Assembly: GCA_002435785.1 (NCBI GenBank)
Contig: DIUC01000072.1
Coordinates: 108,957-164,946, forward strand
Length of the DNA stretch: 55,990 nt
Reading direction: 5' to 3'
Origin: Saprospiraceae bacterium UBA6168
Lineage (GTDB): Bacteria > Bacteroidota > Bacteroidia > Chitinophagales > Saprospiraceae
Below the pieces are notes generated by a model, which saw only the letters and a list, made by a program, of their open reading frames with translations, was not told where the DNA came from and did not search any database. Both the position numbers and the translations under genes were made by a program. Below, in pieces: positions 48,119 to 55,990 of this stretch. Positions within the stretch are counted from its first letter, which is position 1; every line of letters starts with the position of its first letter.

Positions 48119-49204
48119 ATGAGTTTAAACAAAACAACAAAACCAGCTTCCACCCCCATAAGAAGACGCACCATAGCCATTGCATTTTTTGCGCTCGGCA
48201 TGGGTGCAATGGTAGCAGTGCTATCACTGAAAAGCAATGATGAATCAAAGTCACTGCAAGGCCAACAACTCGGCTCTCCCGATGATGTTAGCCTTTACAA
48301 AATAAGGCGGTTGAAGGGATTCCAGAACATCCAACCCGTCATAGCCATAGTTCCCCAGCAGGAGTCGAGCAGGATGCAGCCCTTGAAAACTGAAATGATG
48401 CAAATGATAGACAGCCTGCGGCAGGAAAACATTGTCACCAATGTTTCCGTGTTTTTCAAGGAATTTGACAATGGTGATTGGATTTCCATCAATGAGCCGG
48501 AATTGTACCACCCTGCCTCCTTGATGAAAGTGCCATTGATGCTATCCGTTCTAAAGGCTGCGGAGGCAACCCCTGGCTTGCTGACACAACGGTTGGTTTT
48601 CGATAAAGCAAGTGACAGGGCAGACTTTACCCAGCACTTTTCAGCGCCAACCATCAAAATTGGTGAAAGCTACTCGGTGCATGACCTACTTTTCTACGCC
48701 GCAGCGCATTCGGACAACCTCGCCACCAACCTGCTTTCCAGCAATATCGAAGTTGGGAGGGTGACCAATTTGTTTGAAAACATCGGCCTAGTAAAGCCAG
48801 AAATGGACAATATTGACTACCGAATGAATACACGGGATTACTCCAGGTTCATGGAAACCATTTTCAATTCTGCCTTTCTCGGTCCAGAGTATTCCGAGTA
48901 TGCCGCCGAAATGCTGGCAAATTGCAGCTTCAAGGAGGGATTCGCCAAGGGCCTGCCAAAAGACGTGCGCATTTGGCACAAGTTCGGGGAATATGTCAAG
49001 CCGGGAGTTGAAGCCGAGTTGCACGAATCTGCGACCATTTTCTTGGATGGAAAGCCCTTCTTGCTCACCGTGATGACACGTGGAAAGGACCTTGACCAAT
49101 TAGCGAAGGTCTTGCAATTGATAGCCAACCGGGTCGCAAAGCGCACCATCGAAAATGGCTACGGTGTGGTATCCATTAAGGCCAATGCCAAACCTGGGTG
49201 TTAG
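48119..49204 (+). CDS. Serine hydrolase of the class A beta-lactamase-like fold
   Basis: A 361-residue exported protein with an N-terminal signal anchor (TIAIAFFALGMGAMVAVLSL, about 20-40). The DD-peptidase/beta-lactamase fold follows, with the SxxK catalytic motif HPASLMKVPLMLSV, the SDN loop AHSDNLATNLL, and HKFGEYVKPGVE in place of the usual KTG strand. The family (beta-lactamase2) includes class A enzymes and many non-lactamase hydrolases; the divergent third motif and long linker make a true beta-lactamase unlikely. It is a single gene with AT-rich upstream DNA. Confidence 0.82.
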   Translation: MSLNKTTKPASTPIRRRTIAIAFFALGMGAMVAVLSLKSNDESKSLQGQQLGSPDDVSLYKIRRLKGFQNIQPVIAIVPQQESSRMQPLKTEMMQMIDSLRQENIVTNVSVFFKEFDNGDWISINEPELYHPASLMKVPLMLSVLKAAEATPGLLTQRLVFDKASDRADFTQHFSAPTIKIGESYSVHDLLFYAAAHSDNLATNLLSSNIEVGRVTNLFENIGLVKPEMDNIDYRMNTRDYSRFMETIFNSAFLGPEYSEYAAEMLANCSFKEGFAKGLPKDVRIWHKFGEYVKPGVEAELHESATIFLDGKPFLLTVMTRGKDLDQLAKVLQLIANRVAKRTIENGYGVVSIKANAKPGC

Positions 49205-49386
49205 GATTTGGGGCTTTGAACAATTTGTCCAACGGGTAACCGAAAACCATCCGACATAATGAAGGACTTTAAAATGTCCAAAAGGGTATTACCTGCTCGG
49301 TTGGGCATCAACTAATTTGGAATTTTGCCTACTTTTCGCCTTCAATTTGCAGGGGGCTTTCCCTTGCATTCAAAAACTAACTTTTC

Positions 49387-51549
49387 ATGAAAAAACTTTG
49401 GATTCCCGTCCTTGCAGTTATCGGGTTATCGGGCTGCACCAACGATGGCAAAGAAAACACCACCACCAACATGGATTTCCCCAATATCCCAGTCAGCTAT
49501 CCGCAGACGGCCACGGAAGATGTCAAAGACGACTATTTCGGCACTGCTGTGGCCGACCCCTTCCGATGGCTCGAAAACGACACCGCCGCCAATACCGAAG
49601 CGTGGGTGAAGGCTCAAAATGTCGTTACGCAGGACTACCTCAGCAAAATCCCTTTTCGGGCTGCCGTGCGTGACCGCTTTGAGGAGTTGTTCAATTATCC
49701 CAAGTATGGCGCACCTTATCAAGTAGGGGAGTACTATTTTTTCTCGAAGAACGATGGGCTGCAAAACCAGTCTGTCCTCTATCGCCAAAAAGGGCTTGAC
49801 GGAGCGCCGGAGGTTTTTATTGACCCCAACAAGCTCTCCGAAAAAGGGACTGCGGCCATTGGCATTTCAGGAGTTTCGGGCAACGAAAAGTACCTGACGG
49901 TGAGCCGTTCGGACGCAGGCTCCGATTGGAGCGAGATTCAGGTGTACGAAGTGGCTACCATGAAACAACTGCCCGATGTCCTCAAATGGGTCAAGTTTAG
50001 CGGCGGCGCTTGGTGGAAGGACGGATTCTTCTACTCCCGCTACCCCGAACCAGCGAAGGGCACCGAGCTCAGCGGCAACAACATGAACCACTGGGTCTAT
50101 TACCACAAGCTCGGCGAGCCGCAAAGCAAGGACAAGCTGATTTACAAGGATGACAAAAACCCCAGCTACTACCACATGCCGCAGGTTTCAGAAGATGAAA
50201 AACACCTATTTATTGTTGCCGCCCCCGGCACGGATGGTTACGCCGTTTTGCACAAGGACCTGAGCAGCAATGGGCCGATAACCACTTTGTTTGAAGGCTA
50301 CAAAAACAAGACCTCCGTCGTCCACAACATCGGCAACAAGGTGCTGGCCGTCACGGACATTGACGCTCCCAACTACCGCCTCGTGGAGGTGGACCTCGCC
50401 AAGCCCGCAAAAGCCAATTGGAAGGAAATCATTCCCGAATCGGAAAACCTGTTGGAAGGCTGCTCCACGGGCGGCGGCAAGCTCTTTGCCAGCTACCTCG
50501 AAAAAGCCACTACCCGGATTTATGAGATGAACTATGATGGCACTGGCAAAAAAGCCCTGACACTCCCCGGCCTTGGCACTGCCGGTGCACCGGGTGGCAA
50601 GGAGTCCCACAAGTCGTTGTTCTACACCTTCACCTCGTTTCTGTACCCGCCAACCATCTTTAAATATGACGTGACCTCGGGTCAGTCCTCCGTTTTTCAG
50701 GAAACCAAGCTGAAGTTCAACCCCGCCGATTACGAAGAAAAGCAGGTCACTTACACGAGCAAGGACGGTACGCCTGTAACCATGTTTTTGGTGCATAAAA
50801 AAGGGCTGCAGTTGGACGGGAACAACCCTTGCTACCTTTATAGTTATGGCGGGTTCAACATCAGCCTCTCCCCCTCGTTCAGCACATCGAGGATTTTGTT
50901 GCTGGAGAACGGCGGCGTGTTCGCCATGCCCAACCTCCGCGGCGGCGGCGAGTACGGTGAGGCTTGGCACCAAGGCGGCATGTTGATGAAAAAGCAAAAC
51001 GTGTTCGATGATTTCATCGCAGCAGGAGAATACCTCATCGCTCAGAAATATACCTCGAAGGAACGCCTTGGAATCGCTGGCGGCTCTAATGGCGGCCTGC
51101 TCGTCGGTGCTTGCATGACCCAGCGTCCCGACCTCTTCGCCGTGGCACTGCCAGCCGTCGGCGTGATGGACATGCTGCGCTACCACAAGTTCACGGTGGG
51201 CAAGGGCTGGACACCGGAGTACGGTTCTTCGGAAGAGAGTGCCGAAATGTTCAACTACCTCAAGGGCTATTCGCCCGTGCATAACCTCAAGCCTGGCACT
51301 GCTTATCCAGCTACAATGGTCACCACGGGCGACCACGACGATAGGGTAGTGCCGGCACACTCCTTCAAGTTCGCCGCCACTCTCCAGCAAGCGCACAAAG
51401 GGGACAACCCCGTACTAATCCGCATCGAAACGGACGCTGGCCACGGCGCAGGCAAGCCAACCTCCAAGGTTATTGACGAAATCGCCGATATTTACTCGTT
51501 CTTCTTTTACAATACCAAGACGCCAGTGAAGTACAACGTTAAGGGGTAG
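49387..51549 (+). CDS. Prolyl oligopeptidase family lipoprotein (S9A)
   Basis: A 720-residue serine peptidase. The signal has lipobox LSGC (Cys17), so the enzyme is lipid-anchored facing the periplasm or surface. A seven-bladed propeller (about 70-440) gates the alpha/beta hydrolase domain. The catalytic triad is visible as Ser in AGGSNGGLLVGA, Asp in GDHDDRVVPAHSFK and His in ETDAGHGAGKPTS. N-terminal VADPFRWLEND is the family hallmark. It cuts short peptides after proline. It is followed by a strong hairpin, then the sdh operon. Confidence 0.94.
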   Translation: MKKLWIPVLAVIGLSGCTNDGKENTTTNMDFPNIPVSYPQTATEDVKDDYFGTAVADPFRWLENDTAANTEAWVKAQNVVTQDYLSKIPFRAAVRDRFEELFNYPKYGAPYQVGEYYFFSKNDGLQNQSVLYRQKGLDGAPEVFIDPNKLSEKGTAAIGISGVSGNEKYLTVSRSDAGSDWSEIQVYEVATMKQLPDVLKWVKFSGGAWWKDGFFYSRYPEPAKGTELSGNNMNHWVYYHKLGEPQSKDKLIYKDDKNPSYYHMPQVSEDEKHLFIVAAPGTDGYAVLHKDLSSNGPITTLFEGYKNKTSVVHNIGNKVLAVTDIDAPNYRLVEVDLAKPAKANWKEIIPESENLLEGCSTGGGKLFASYLEKATTRIYEMNYDGTGKKALTLPGLGTAGAPGGKESHKSLFYTFTSFLYPPTIFKYDVTSGQSSVFQETKLKFNPADYEEKQVTYTSKDGTPVTMFLVHKKGLQLDGNNPCYLYSYGGFNISLSPSFSTSRILLLENGGVFAMPNLRGGGEYGEAWHQGGMLMKKQNVFDDFIAAGEYLIAQKYTSKERLGIAGGSNGGLLVGACMTQRPDLFAVALPAVGVMDMLRYHKFTVGKGWTPEYGSSEESAEMFNYLKGYSPVHNLKPGTAYPATMVTTGDHDDRVVPAHSFKFAATLQQAHKGDNPVLIRIETDAGHGAGKPTSKVIDEIADIYSFFFYNTKTPVKYNVKG

Positions 51550-51554
51550 ATACA

Positions 51555-51633
51555 AATGATAAATGAGGAATGGTGGAATGATGAATGAGTGGGCGCTCGC
51601 TATTCATCATTTCACCATTCCTCATTTATCATT
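51555..51633. terminator. Long word-repeat hairpin after the prolyl oligopeptidase gene
   Basis: Arms 51555-51589 and 51600-51633 are near-perfect complements made of ATGA/AATGAGG words, with a 10-nt loop and one internal mismatch, followed by CTTTAAATTTTT. It lies 6 nt after the stop and probably ends that transcript before the sdh promoter. Confidence 0.7.
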
Positions 51634-51690
51634 CTTTAAATTTTTACTGATTCTAAATAAGCTCGCCTTTTCGCTGCTCTGCAACTCATT

Positions 51691-51721
51691 TTTGATAAAA
51701 ACATTTAAGTGGGTACATTTG
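51691..51721 (+). promoter_or_regulatory. Promoter of the sdh operon
   Basis: TTTG (51691-51694), a 19-nt spacer and TACATTTG (51714-51721) match the Bacteroidota consensus fully. The leader is about 58 nt, which fixes the sdhC start at 51785 rather than an upstream in-frame codon at 51563. Confidence 0.75.
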
Positions 51722-51784
51722 CCCGGCGTTGCGCAGCATGGTTGCTGCCACCGTTTTGAAAAAATCAACAAAACGAAGTTGAAG

Positions 51785-52492
51785 ATGAACAATTGGTTTT
51801 TCGGATTTCTCACTTCTTCCATTGGCAAGAAACTTTTGATGGCCTTGACAGGCATTTTCCTAATCCTGTTTTTGGCGGTTCACCTTGCTGGCAACTTGCA
51901 GTTGCTTCACAATGACGGCGGGGTGGCTTTCAATGTGTATGCTGACTTTATGGGCAACAACCCCTTGATTCAGTTCATTTCCAAGGGCAATTTCTTTTTC
52001 ATCCTGCTCCATGCCGTCTTGGGGACCTTTCTTTGGTGGAAAAACCGGGCAGCCCGTGGTGCACAGGGTTACGCCGTAACCGTGACACGTGCCACGGAAA
52101 CCTCGCCCTTTTTCGCAAAGTACATGTGGGCCTTTGGGGTGGTGATTTTGGTTTTCATCATCGTCCACTTGGTGCAGTTTTGGGCTATGATGCACTACGG
52201 AGAAATCGGCTATGGCATAGATATGGTCAACATTGAGGGCAAGGAGGTAAGGAACTTGTATGCGCTGGTTTCCAATACTTTCCTCAATCCCGGCTTCGTG
52301 GTTTTCTATGTGGTGAGCATGATTGTCATAGCCTTTCACCTTTGGCATGGCTTCCAGTCTGCCTTCCAAACAATGGGGCTAAAACACCCGAAATACTCGC
52401 CCATCATCAAGTTCATAGGGGCAGCGTACTCGGTATTGGTGCCGCTGGGCTTTGCGGTGATTCCGATTGTGTTTTATCTTAGAAATGCGTGA
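51785..52492 (+). CDS. sdhC: Succinate dehydrogenase cytochrome b558 subunit
   Basis: A 235-residue membrane subunit with five transmembrane helices that anchors SdhAB, binds haem b and passes electrons to menaquinone. It has the b558-family start (FLTSSIGKKLLMALTGIFL), haem-ligand candidates in FLAVHLAGNLQ, FILLHAVLG, FIIVHLVQFW and IAFHLWHGFQSAF, and ends near GFAVIPIVFYLRNA. The single large cytochrome subunit marks a type B complex. Its stop TGA overlaps the ATG of the following MNT gene by one base; in this operon sdhA would normally follow directly. Confidence 0.93.
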   Translation: MNNWFFGFLTSSIGKKLLMALTGIFLILFLAVHLAGNLQLLHNDGGVAFNVYADFMGNNPLIQFISKGNFFFILLHAVLGTFLWWKNRAARGAQGYAVTVTRATETSPFFAKYMWAFGVVILVFIIVHLVQFWAMMHYGEIGYGIDMVNIEGKEVRNLYALVSNTFLNPGFVVFYVVSMIVIAFHLWHGFQSAFQTMGLKHPKYSPIIKFIGAAYSVLVPLGFAVIPIVFYLRNA

Positions 52493-52818
52493 TGGTTGAT
52501 TTCATAGAAAAATACCAGACTCAAATTCAGGCGATTTGCGAAGCCTATCATGTAGAGCGGCTTTTTGCTTTTGGGTCGGTGTTGACGAATGCTTTTTCGG
52601 AAAAAAGCGATGTGGACTTGATAGTTTCCTTTAGTGAAAAGCACAAGATTTCCCTGTTCAAGCATTATTTTGGATTGAAGGAAGCGCTTGAAAAACTGTT
52701 CGGAAGAAATGTTGACCTTATGGAAGAAAAGCCAATACGCAACCCAATCTTACGGGAGGAAGTTGAGGCCACCAAAACGTTGATTTATGGAAAAAAGGGT
52801 CAAGAAATGGCTGTATGA
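52492..52818 (+). CDS. MNT-type nucleotidyltransferase, antitoxin of a HEPN/MNT pair
   Basis: A 108-residue minimal nucleotidyltransferase. The family motif is GSVLTNAFSEKSDVDLIV (Gly-Ser then Asp-x-Asp as metal ligands), with a third acidic strand at RNVDLMEE. In HEPN/MNT systems the MNT protein adds AMP to the HEPN ribonuclease and silences it. Start ATG at 52492 overlaps the sdhC stop (TGATG); a GTG one codon earlier is possible. It overlaps the remnant HEPN frame by 32 nt. Its toxin partner is broken, so it is an orphan antitoxin inside the sdh operon. Confidence 0.85.
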   Translation: MVDFIEKYQTQIQAICEAYHVERLFAFGSVLTNAFSEKSDVDLIVSFSEKHKISLFKHYFGLKEALEKLFGRNVDLMEEKPIRNPILREEVEATKTLIYGKKGQEMAV

Positions 52819-52937
52819 CATGTGAAATACTATGTTCGCATGGCTACGATATAATTTCTTACGAGCAACCCTGGCAAACCGCAAATGACGACATACCCAT
52901 TTTGAAAAAAGAAGTTGAAAAGCTTTTGAACCTATAA
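52787..52937 (+). pseudogene. HEPN-domain toxin (DUF86-like), internally deleted
   Basis: The frame opens at ATG 52787 inside the MNT gene and reads MEKRVKKWLYDM, then hits TGA at 52823. From 52839 another frame reads HGYDIISYEQPW and ends NDDIPILKKEVEKLLNL at 52937. These are the typical start and end of HepT-like HEPN proteins. About 75-80 residues between them, including the Arg of the Rx4-6HxY RNase motif, are gone; only the H-G-Y part remains. It ends 3 nt before sdhA. Confidence 0.75.
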
Positions 52938-52940
52938 ATT

Positions 52941-54941
52941 ATGGAACTAAACGGTAACGTACCAACCGGCCCGCTCGCCGAAAAATGGACGAAATACAAG
53001 AGCAGCATGCCGCTCGTTTCCCCTGACAACAAGCGTCGCCTCGATGTCATTGTCGTGGGCACAGGCCTTGCTGGGGCAGCAGCGGCAGCCTCCATGGGCG
53101 AGCTTGGCTACAACGTCAAATGCTTCACCTTTCACGATAGCCCCCGACGGGCGCACTCCATCGCTGCGCAAGGTGGCATCAACGCCGCTAAAAACTACAA
53201 AAACGACGGCGACAGCGTCTATCGCCTTTTCTACGATACCATCAAGGGTGGCGACTATCGGGCAAGGGAAGGCAACGTCCACCGCCTCGCCGAGGTGAGC
53301 GTGGACATCATTGACCAATGCGTGGCACAGGGCGTCCCATTCGCTCGGGAGTACGGCGGCATGTTGGACAACCGCTCCTTTGGCGGAACGCAGGTGCAGC
53401 GAACCTTCTATGCCCGTGGCCAAACGGGGCAGCAGCTCCTCATCGGTGCCTACCAATCACTCAGCCGCCAGATTTCTTTGGGCAAAGTGACCATGTACAA
53501 CCGCCATGAAATGCTCGATGTGGTATTGGTGGAAGGAAAGGCAAGGGGCATCATCACTCGAAACTTGGTCACTGGCAAATTAGAGCGCCACTCCGCCCAT
53601 GCCGTGGTATTGGCTACTGGCGGCTATGGCAACGTCTTTTACCTCAGTACCAATGCCATGACCTGCAACGTGACCGCCGCTTGGCGGGCAGTGAGGCGTG
53701 GTGCATACATGGCTAACCCTTGCTACACGCAAATCCACCCGACCTGCATCCCACAGTACGGCGACTACCAGAGCAAACTCACGCTCATGTCCGAGAGCTT
53801 GCGCAACGATGGCCGAGTATGGGTGCCAAAGAAACTTGAAGACGCCGAGGCCATCCGCCAAGGCAAGAGAATGGGCAAGGACATACCCGAAGCCGACCGT
53901 GACTACTACCTGGAGCGCCGCTATCCTGCATTTGGCAACCTCGTGCCTCGTGACGTGGCCAGCCGTGCCGCCAAAGTCGAGTGTGACAAAGGCCACGGAA
54001 TCGTGCCAACTGGCTTGGGGGTTTATCTTGACTTCGCCGATGCCATCCAACGGTACGGAAAAACGAAGGCGCACTCCTCCAATATCGAAAATCCAAGCGC
54101 CCAGCAGATTTGGGATTTGGGCAAGGCAGTCGTAGAGGAGAAGTACGGCAACCTCTTCGAGATGTACGAGAAAATCACGGGCGAAGACCCCTACACCAAC
54201 CCGATGAAGATTTACCCGGCAGTCCACTATACTATGGGCGGGCTATGGGTGGACTACAACCTGCAAACCAACATACCCGGTCTTTTCGCCCTCGGCGAAT
54301 GCAATTTTAGCGACCACGGCGCCAACCGTCTCGGTGCCTCGGCGCTGATGCAAGGCTTGGCGGATGGCTATTTCGTGATACCATATACCATCGGTTCTTT
54401 TTTGGCAAATGAAATCCGGACGCCGAAGTTAGACACGGCTTCGCCAGCTTTTGAGGAAGCTGAAAATGCCGTGCGTGAACGTCTCACTGGTTTCATCAGC
54501 AATGGCGGCAAACAGTCCGCCGAGAGCTTCCACCGCCGCCTCGGCAAAATCATGTGGGAATACTGCGGCATGGGCCGCAGCGCCGAGGGCTTGACTAAGG
54601 CCCGCCGCCTGATTCAGGACCTGAAAGCGGAATTTTACGCCGACCTCTATGTGCCAGGCTCCATGGACGAGTACAACCCGGAATTAGAAAAAGCCACCCG
54701 TGTGGCCGACTTCCTGGAGCTTGGCGAACTCATGTGCCTCGATGCCCTCCAGCGGGAGGAAAGCTGCGGCGGCCATTTCCGGGAGGAGCACCAGACCGAA
54801 GAGGGCGAGGCATTGCGGGACGATGTGAACATGGCATACGTTTCGGCGTGGGGCTGGAAGGACACCTCCGTGGAGCCTGAACTGAACAAAGAGCCGCTGA
54901 TTTTCGAGAACATCAAAGTGGCGGCGAGAAGCTATAAGTGA
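52941..54941 (+). CDS. sdhA: Succinate dehydrogenase/fumarate reductase flavoprotein subunit
   Basis: A 666-residue catalytic subunit that oxidises succinate to fumarate and reduces covalent FAD. It has the FAD-binding VIVVGTGLAGAAAAASMG, the flavinylated His in RRAHSIAAQGGINAAKNY, the active-site regions HRLAEVSVDIIDQCVAQGVP, QIHPTCIPQYG and LGECNFSDHGANRLGASAL, and a C-terminal helical domain. The length matches the Bacteroidota type B enzyme. It follows the MNT/HEPN remnant by 3 nt and precedes sdhB by 89 nt with a hairpin in the gap. Confidence 0.96.
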   Translation: MELNGNVPTGPLAEKWTKYKSSMPLVSPDNKRRLDVIVVGTGLAGAAAAASMGELGYNVKCFTFHDSPRRAHSIAAQGGINAAKNYKNDGDSVYRLFYDTIKGGDYRAREGNVHRLAEVSVDIIDQCVAQGVPFAREYGGMLDNRSFGGTQVQRTFYARGQTGQQLLIGAYQSLSRQISLGKVTMYNRHEMLDVVLVEGKARGIITRNLVTGKLERHSAHAVVLATGGYGNVFYLSTNAMTCNVTAAWRAVRRGAYMANPCYTQIHPTCIPQYGDYQSKLTLMSESLRNDGRVWVPKKLEDAEAIRQGKRMGKDIPEADRDYYLERRYPAFGNLVPRDVASRAAKVECDKGHGIVPTGLGVYLDFADAIQRYGKTKAHSSNIENPSAQQIWDLGKAVVEEKYGNLFEMYEKITGEDPYTNPMKIYPAVHYTMGGLWVDYNLQTNIPGLFALGECNFSDHGANRLGASALMQGLADGYFVIPYTIGSFLANEIRTPKLDTASPAFEEAENAVRERLTGFISNGGKQSAESFHRRLGKIMWEYCGMGRSAEGLTKARRLIQDLKAEFYADLYVPGSMDEYNPELEKATRVADFLELGELMCLDALQREESCGGHFREEHQTEEGEALRDDVNMAYVSAWGWKDTSVEPELNKEPLIFENIKVAARSYK

Positions 54942-54960
54942 GGTTTAGTGGGTTAAGCGC

Positions 54961-55011
54961 GTTTAGAAGGTTTAGTTTTTGACCCTTCTAAACCCTCTAA
55001 ACCTTCTAAAC
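54961..55011 (+). repeat. Word-repeat hairpin between sdhA and sdhB
   Basis: GTTTAGAAGGTTTAG (54961-54975) pairs perfectly with 54997-55011, and further TTCTAAACC words follow to 55021. The same words build the foldback elements at 4413 and 11699. It lies inside the operon, 19 nt before the sdhB start. Confidence 0.75.
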
Positions 55012-55030
55012 CCTTCTAAACTTATCAAAA

Positions 55031-55780
55031 ATGAAACTGAACTTAAAAATCTGGCGGCAAAAAAACGCCAAGGATAAAGGCCACTTCGAGAACTACAAAG
55101 TGGTGGCAAACGAGCACATGTCGTTCCTAGAAATGCTCGACGTGCTGAACGAGGAACTCATTTCCAGCCAAAAAGAACCCGTGGCCTTCGATCATGATTG
55201 CCGGGAGGGCATCTGTGGTACTTGCAGTCTCGTCATCAATGGCCAACCGCACGGCCCGATGAACGGCACGACCACCTGCCAGTTGCACATGCGGCACTTC
55301 AAGGAAGGGGAAACGGTCGTCATTGAGCCGTTCAGGGCCAAGGCGTTCCCAGTGCTGAAGGACTTGGTCGTTGACCGTTCCGCCTTCGACCGCATCATAC
55401 AGGCCGGGGGCTATGTGAGCGTGGACACTGGCCAAGCGCCCGACGGCAACACCGTTCCCATCGGGAAGGAGGTGGCGGGAAAGGCGTTCGAGGCCGCTGC
55501 CTGCATCGGTTGCGGGGCCTGCGTGGCCGCCTGCCCGAATTCCTCTGCCATGCTTTTTGTGAGCGCCAAGGTTTCGCACCTCGCCCTTTTGCCGCAAGGC
55601 CAAGTGGAGTCCAAGAAACGTGCACAGAGCATGGTACACCAGATGGACGAGGAGGGCTTCGGGATGTGCTCAAACATCACGGCTTGCGAAGCGGAATGTC
55701 CAAAAGGGATTTCGGTGGAAAATATTGCGAGGCTGAACCGGGAGTATATCAGTGCCTCCTTTTCTTCAACCGAAAAATAA
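55031..55780 (+). CDS. sdhB: Succinate dehydrogenase/fumarate reductase iron-sulfur subunit
   Basis: A 249-residue subunit that relays electrons from FAD to the cytochrome. The [2Fe-2S] ligands lie in DCREGICGTCS, the [4Fe-4S] ligands in CIGCGACVAACPN, and the [3Fe-4S] region in SNITACEAECPKGIS. The N-terminal plant-ferredoxin fold starts LKIWRQKNAKDKGHFENYK. It is the last gene of the operon and is followed by a strong terminator. Confidence 0.96.
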   Translation: MKLNLKIWRQKNAKDKGHFENYKVVANEHMSFLEMLDVLNEELISSQKEPVAFDHDCREGICGTCSLVINGQPHGPMNGTTTCQLHMRHFKEGETVVIEPFRAKAFPVLKDLVVDRSAFDRIIQAGGYVSVDTGQAPDGNTVPIGKEVAGKAFEAAACIGCGACVAACPNSSAMLFVSAKVSHLALLPQGQVESKKRAQSMVHQMDEEGFGMCSNITACEAECPKGISVENIARLNREYISASFSSTEK

Positions 55781-55810
55781 TTGCCAACCCATTGGTTGTC
55801 AACGATATAC

Positions 55811-55844
55811 AAGGGAAGCTGCGTGGTGCAGCTTCCCTTTTTTT
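55811..55844. terminator. Bidirectional terminator of the sdh operon
   Basis: A perfect 12-bp stem (55811-55822 with 55828-55839), 5-nt loop and a T run to 55844. On the minus strand the stem is followed by less T, so it also fits the convergent gene ending at 55859. Confidence 0.9.
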
Positions 55845-55858
55845 CGTGAAAAAGGTAC

Positions 55859-55990
55859 TTACCCGACCCTCTTAAACACCCACCCGCTGCCGTCCGGCAT
55901 CCGGCCCTGCTCGAACTTCCAGCCTTGGCGCTTCGCAATATTGTTCGACACCCGGTAGGGCGCAGTCTTCGTCTTCCAGTCCTTGGCCTC
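55859..55990 (-). CDS. C-terminal end of an unidentified gene (partial)
   Basis: The minus strand reads in one open frame from the window edge to TAA at 55859-55861. The last residues are protein-like and basic: APYRVSNNIAKRQGWKFE, then GRMPDGSGWVFKRVG. It converges with sdhB across the terminator at 55811-55844, which fits a real gene end. I do not recognise the protein, and only 43 residues are visible. Confidence 0.45.
   Translation of the reverse strand, partial: EAKDWKTKTAPYRVSNNIAKRQGWKFEQGRMPDGSGWVFKRVG

Noticed and set aside
48119..49204. Antibiotic-resistance beta-lactamase
   Set aside because: SxxK and SDN are present, but the third motif is HKFG rather than KTG-type and the protein has an N-terminal anchor with a long linker; the general serine hydrolase label is safer.

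Overview
The window looks like a chromosomal piece of a member of the Bacteroidota, most plausibly a Saprospiria- or Cytophagia-like relative; the phylum is well supported, the lower rank is a guess. Evidence: a T9SS type B (gliding-motility-associated) C-terminal domain on a 1401-residue secreted protein, TonB receptors with a carboxypeptidase-regulatory-like N-terminal domain, a b558-type sdhCAB operon, a Haem_bd protein, and several promoters of the Bacteroidota form TTTG-N19-21-TAnnTTTG (best at 5976-6008, 9759-9791, 47827-47858 and 51691-51721).

Layout. 1-86: tail of tRNA-Phe and its terminator. 201-5426 (minus): TauE/SafE exporter, CPA2 antiporter, DoxX and ChrA transporter. 5.4-6.1 kb: a 21-bp-periodic palindromic array and a promoter for an unknown protein. 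6.8-10.2 kb (minus): a TonB receptor preceded by an Rrf2 regulator, with a palindrome lying on the receptor promoter. 10.5-22.2 kb (plus): coiled-coil protein, DinB-like protein, prmA, a 1509-residue exported protein, a giant T9SS cargo and a DEDD exonuclease. 22.3-27 kb: DUF4412 protein, ndk, NrnA-like phosphoesterase, FKBP isomerase and prfB with its programmed frameshift. 27-31.9 kb: an accessory island of two AT-rich exported orphan genes set between copies of an undescribed repeat, plus a decayed RAYT transposase with REP-like inverted ends and a decayed EamA transporter. 31.9-41.8 kb: class III cyclase, aldo/keto reductase, LytS-type kinase, TonB receptor, haem-binding protein and BglX. 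42-49.2 kb: lipoprotein, acidic protein, porin-like protein, PepD, deoxyribosyltransferase-like protein, glucosaminidase and serine hydrolase. 49.4-55.8 kb: prolyl oligopeptidase, then sdhC-sdhA-sdhB, interrupted between sdhC and sdhA by an MNT gene and a dead HEPN toxin. The right edge holds the C-terminal end of a convergent gene.

What stands out is the non-coding DNA. Many gaps carry long, locus-specific hairpins built from short repeated words, and four gaps carry tandem arrays with 21- or 41/42-bp periods. Two gaps carry oppositely oriented copies of a foldback element (one with a perfect 33-bp stem), and one gap has complementary words in interleaved (pseudoknot-like) order. The 27-32 kb island, where repeat copies bracket each orphan gene in the same orientation, is the best candidate for an undescribed cassette-like mobile arrangement.
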